Positions 5,235 to 5,386 of a DNA stretch of 5,386 bases are shown piece by piece. Position 1 is the stretch's first letter; every line of letters begins with the position of its first letter. The notes beneath the pieces were generated by a model. That model was not told the origin of the DNA. It searched no databases and saw only the letters and a program-made list of their open reading frames with translations. The DNA is from Chloroflexi bacterium RBG_16_70_13 (GTDB taxonomy: Bacteria; Chloroflexota; Limnocylindria; Limnocylindrales; CSP1-4). Where the stretch lies: positions 1,416-6,801 of the forward strand of contig MGOD01000038.1 of the NCBI GenBank assembly GCA_001795245.1, read 5' to 3'. Position numbers and translations under genes: made by a program.

Positions 5235-5386
5235 CCGGTCATCGGGAGTCCCGGGCCGCCCCCGGGACGCCGAGGGCCCGGCGTCCGGGTCTCCTCGGCT
5301 TCCGGATCTCGCCGACCGAGTCGACCGGCGTGGACTGGTCGCGGCTCGACGAGACCTGGGCCCTCGCCGGCGAATCCCCGGCCCTC
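5231..5386 (+). CDS. Probable LLM-class (luciferase-like, F420-type) oxidoreductase, N-terminal fragment
   Basis: A frame runs open from TTG 5231 to the window end, 52 codons. Residues 22-31 (LGFRISPTES) and 35-48 (DWSRLDETWALAGE) resemble the start of luciferase-like monooxygenase-fold oxidoreductases, many of which use F420: a first beta strand ending in a Ser/Pro turn, then a helix with an Arg-Leu...Trp-Ala-Leu-Ala pattern. The match is from memory of the family, and only the first strand and helix are present, so no active site can be assessed. TTG 5231 overlaps the cupin stop as TTGA, suggesting coupling. Its first 20 residues (TGHRESRAAPGTPRARR and neighbours) are low-complexity and lie over two hairpins, and no other in-frame ATG, GTG or TTG is available before the conserved strand. 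The true start is thus unsettled. The gene is cut by the window edge. Confidence 0.55.
   Translation, partial: MTGHRESRAAPGTPRARRPGLLGFRISPTESTGVDWSRLDETWALAGESPAL
5248..5286 (+). promoter_or_regulatory. Two overlapping, mutually exclusive hairpins after the cupin stop
   Basis: Stem A pairs GTCCCGGG (5248-5255) with CCCGGGAC (5261-5268), eight perfect pairs with a five-base loop. Stem B pairs GGACGCCG (5265-5272) with CGGCGTCC (5279-5286), eight perfect pairs with a six-base loop. They share GGAC at 5265-5268, so only one can form fully at a time. This resembles an attenuator-like switch or a terminator region after the cupin gene. No T-tract follows either stem. Confidence 0.35.

Noticed and set aside
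1..5386. Phage origin of the window, since its length equals that of the phiX174 genome
   Set aside because: Coincidence of window size: the sequence is GC-rich and encodes bacterial metabolic enzymes, with no capsid, replication or lysis gene.

Overview
The window is very GC-rich chromosomal DNA with G or C at almost every codon third position, and it starts genes with GTG and TTG as well as ATG. The gene content is bacterial housekeeping: a folate-pathway kinase, a bifunctional purine enzyme, a class II fructose bisphosphatase, an S51-type peptidase, a cupin and the start of a likely luciferase-like (LLM) oxidoreductase. The composition, the class II FBPase and the F420-type LLM start suggest a high-GC Chloroflexota (Limnocylindria-like) or actinobacterial genome. 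This assignment is inference from composition and protein style. I see no rRNA, tRNA, CRISPR array, insertion sequence or phage gene.

Layout. (1) 1-163: an open minus-strand frame that may be the start of a divergent gene, not identified. (2) 195-794, plus: folK. (3) 830-4109, minus, in transcription order purH, glpX, S51 peptidase. purH and glpX share one base (TGATG), and the peptidase starts 41 bases after glpX, so the three look like one operon. folK and this operon converge on a 35-base gap holding a GC-rich hairpin. (4) 4110-4267: a divergent intergenic region with the purH Shine-Dalgarno, a good purH -10 box and nested dyads. (5) 4268-5386, plus: a small three-helix membrane protein, a single-domain cupin, and the truncated start of a probable LLM oxidoreductase overlapping the cupin stop. 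Two mutually exclusive hairpins lie at that junction.

How the genes relate. FolK leads to tetrahydrofolate, and 10-formyl-tetrahydrofolate is the one-carbon donor of PurH, so the two are metabolically linked although convergently transcribed. GlpX is a gluconeogenic enzyme translationally tied to PurH. The peptidase has no obvious link to either. The plus-strand genes share no evident pathway.

There is no clear new multi-gene system here. The point most worth a second look is PurH: its cyclohydrolase domain lacks the Tyr and one of the Lys residues normally found in that active site, while the transformylase Lys-His pair is kept. The dyad-rich purH control region and the paired hairpins at 5248-5286 come next.
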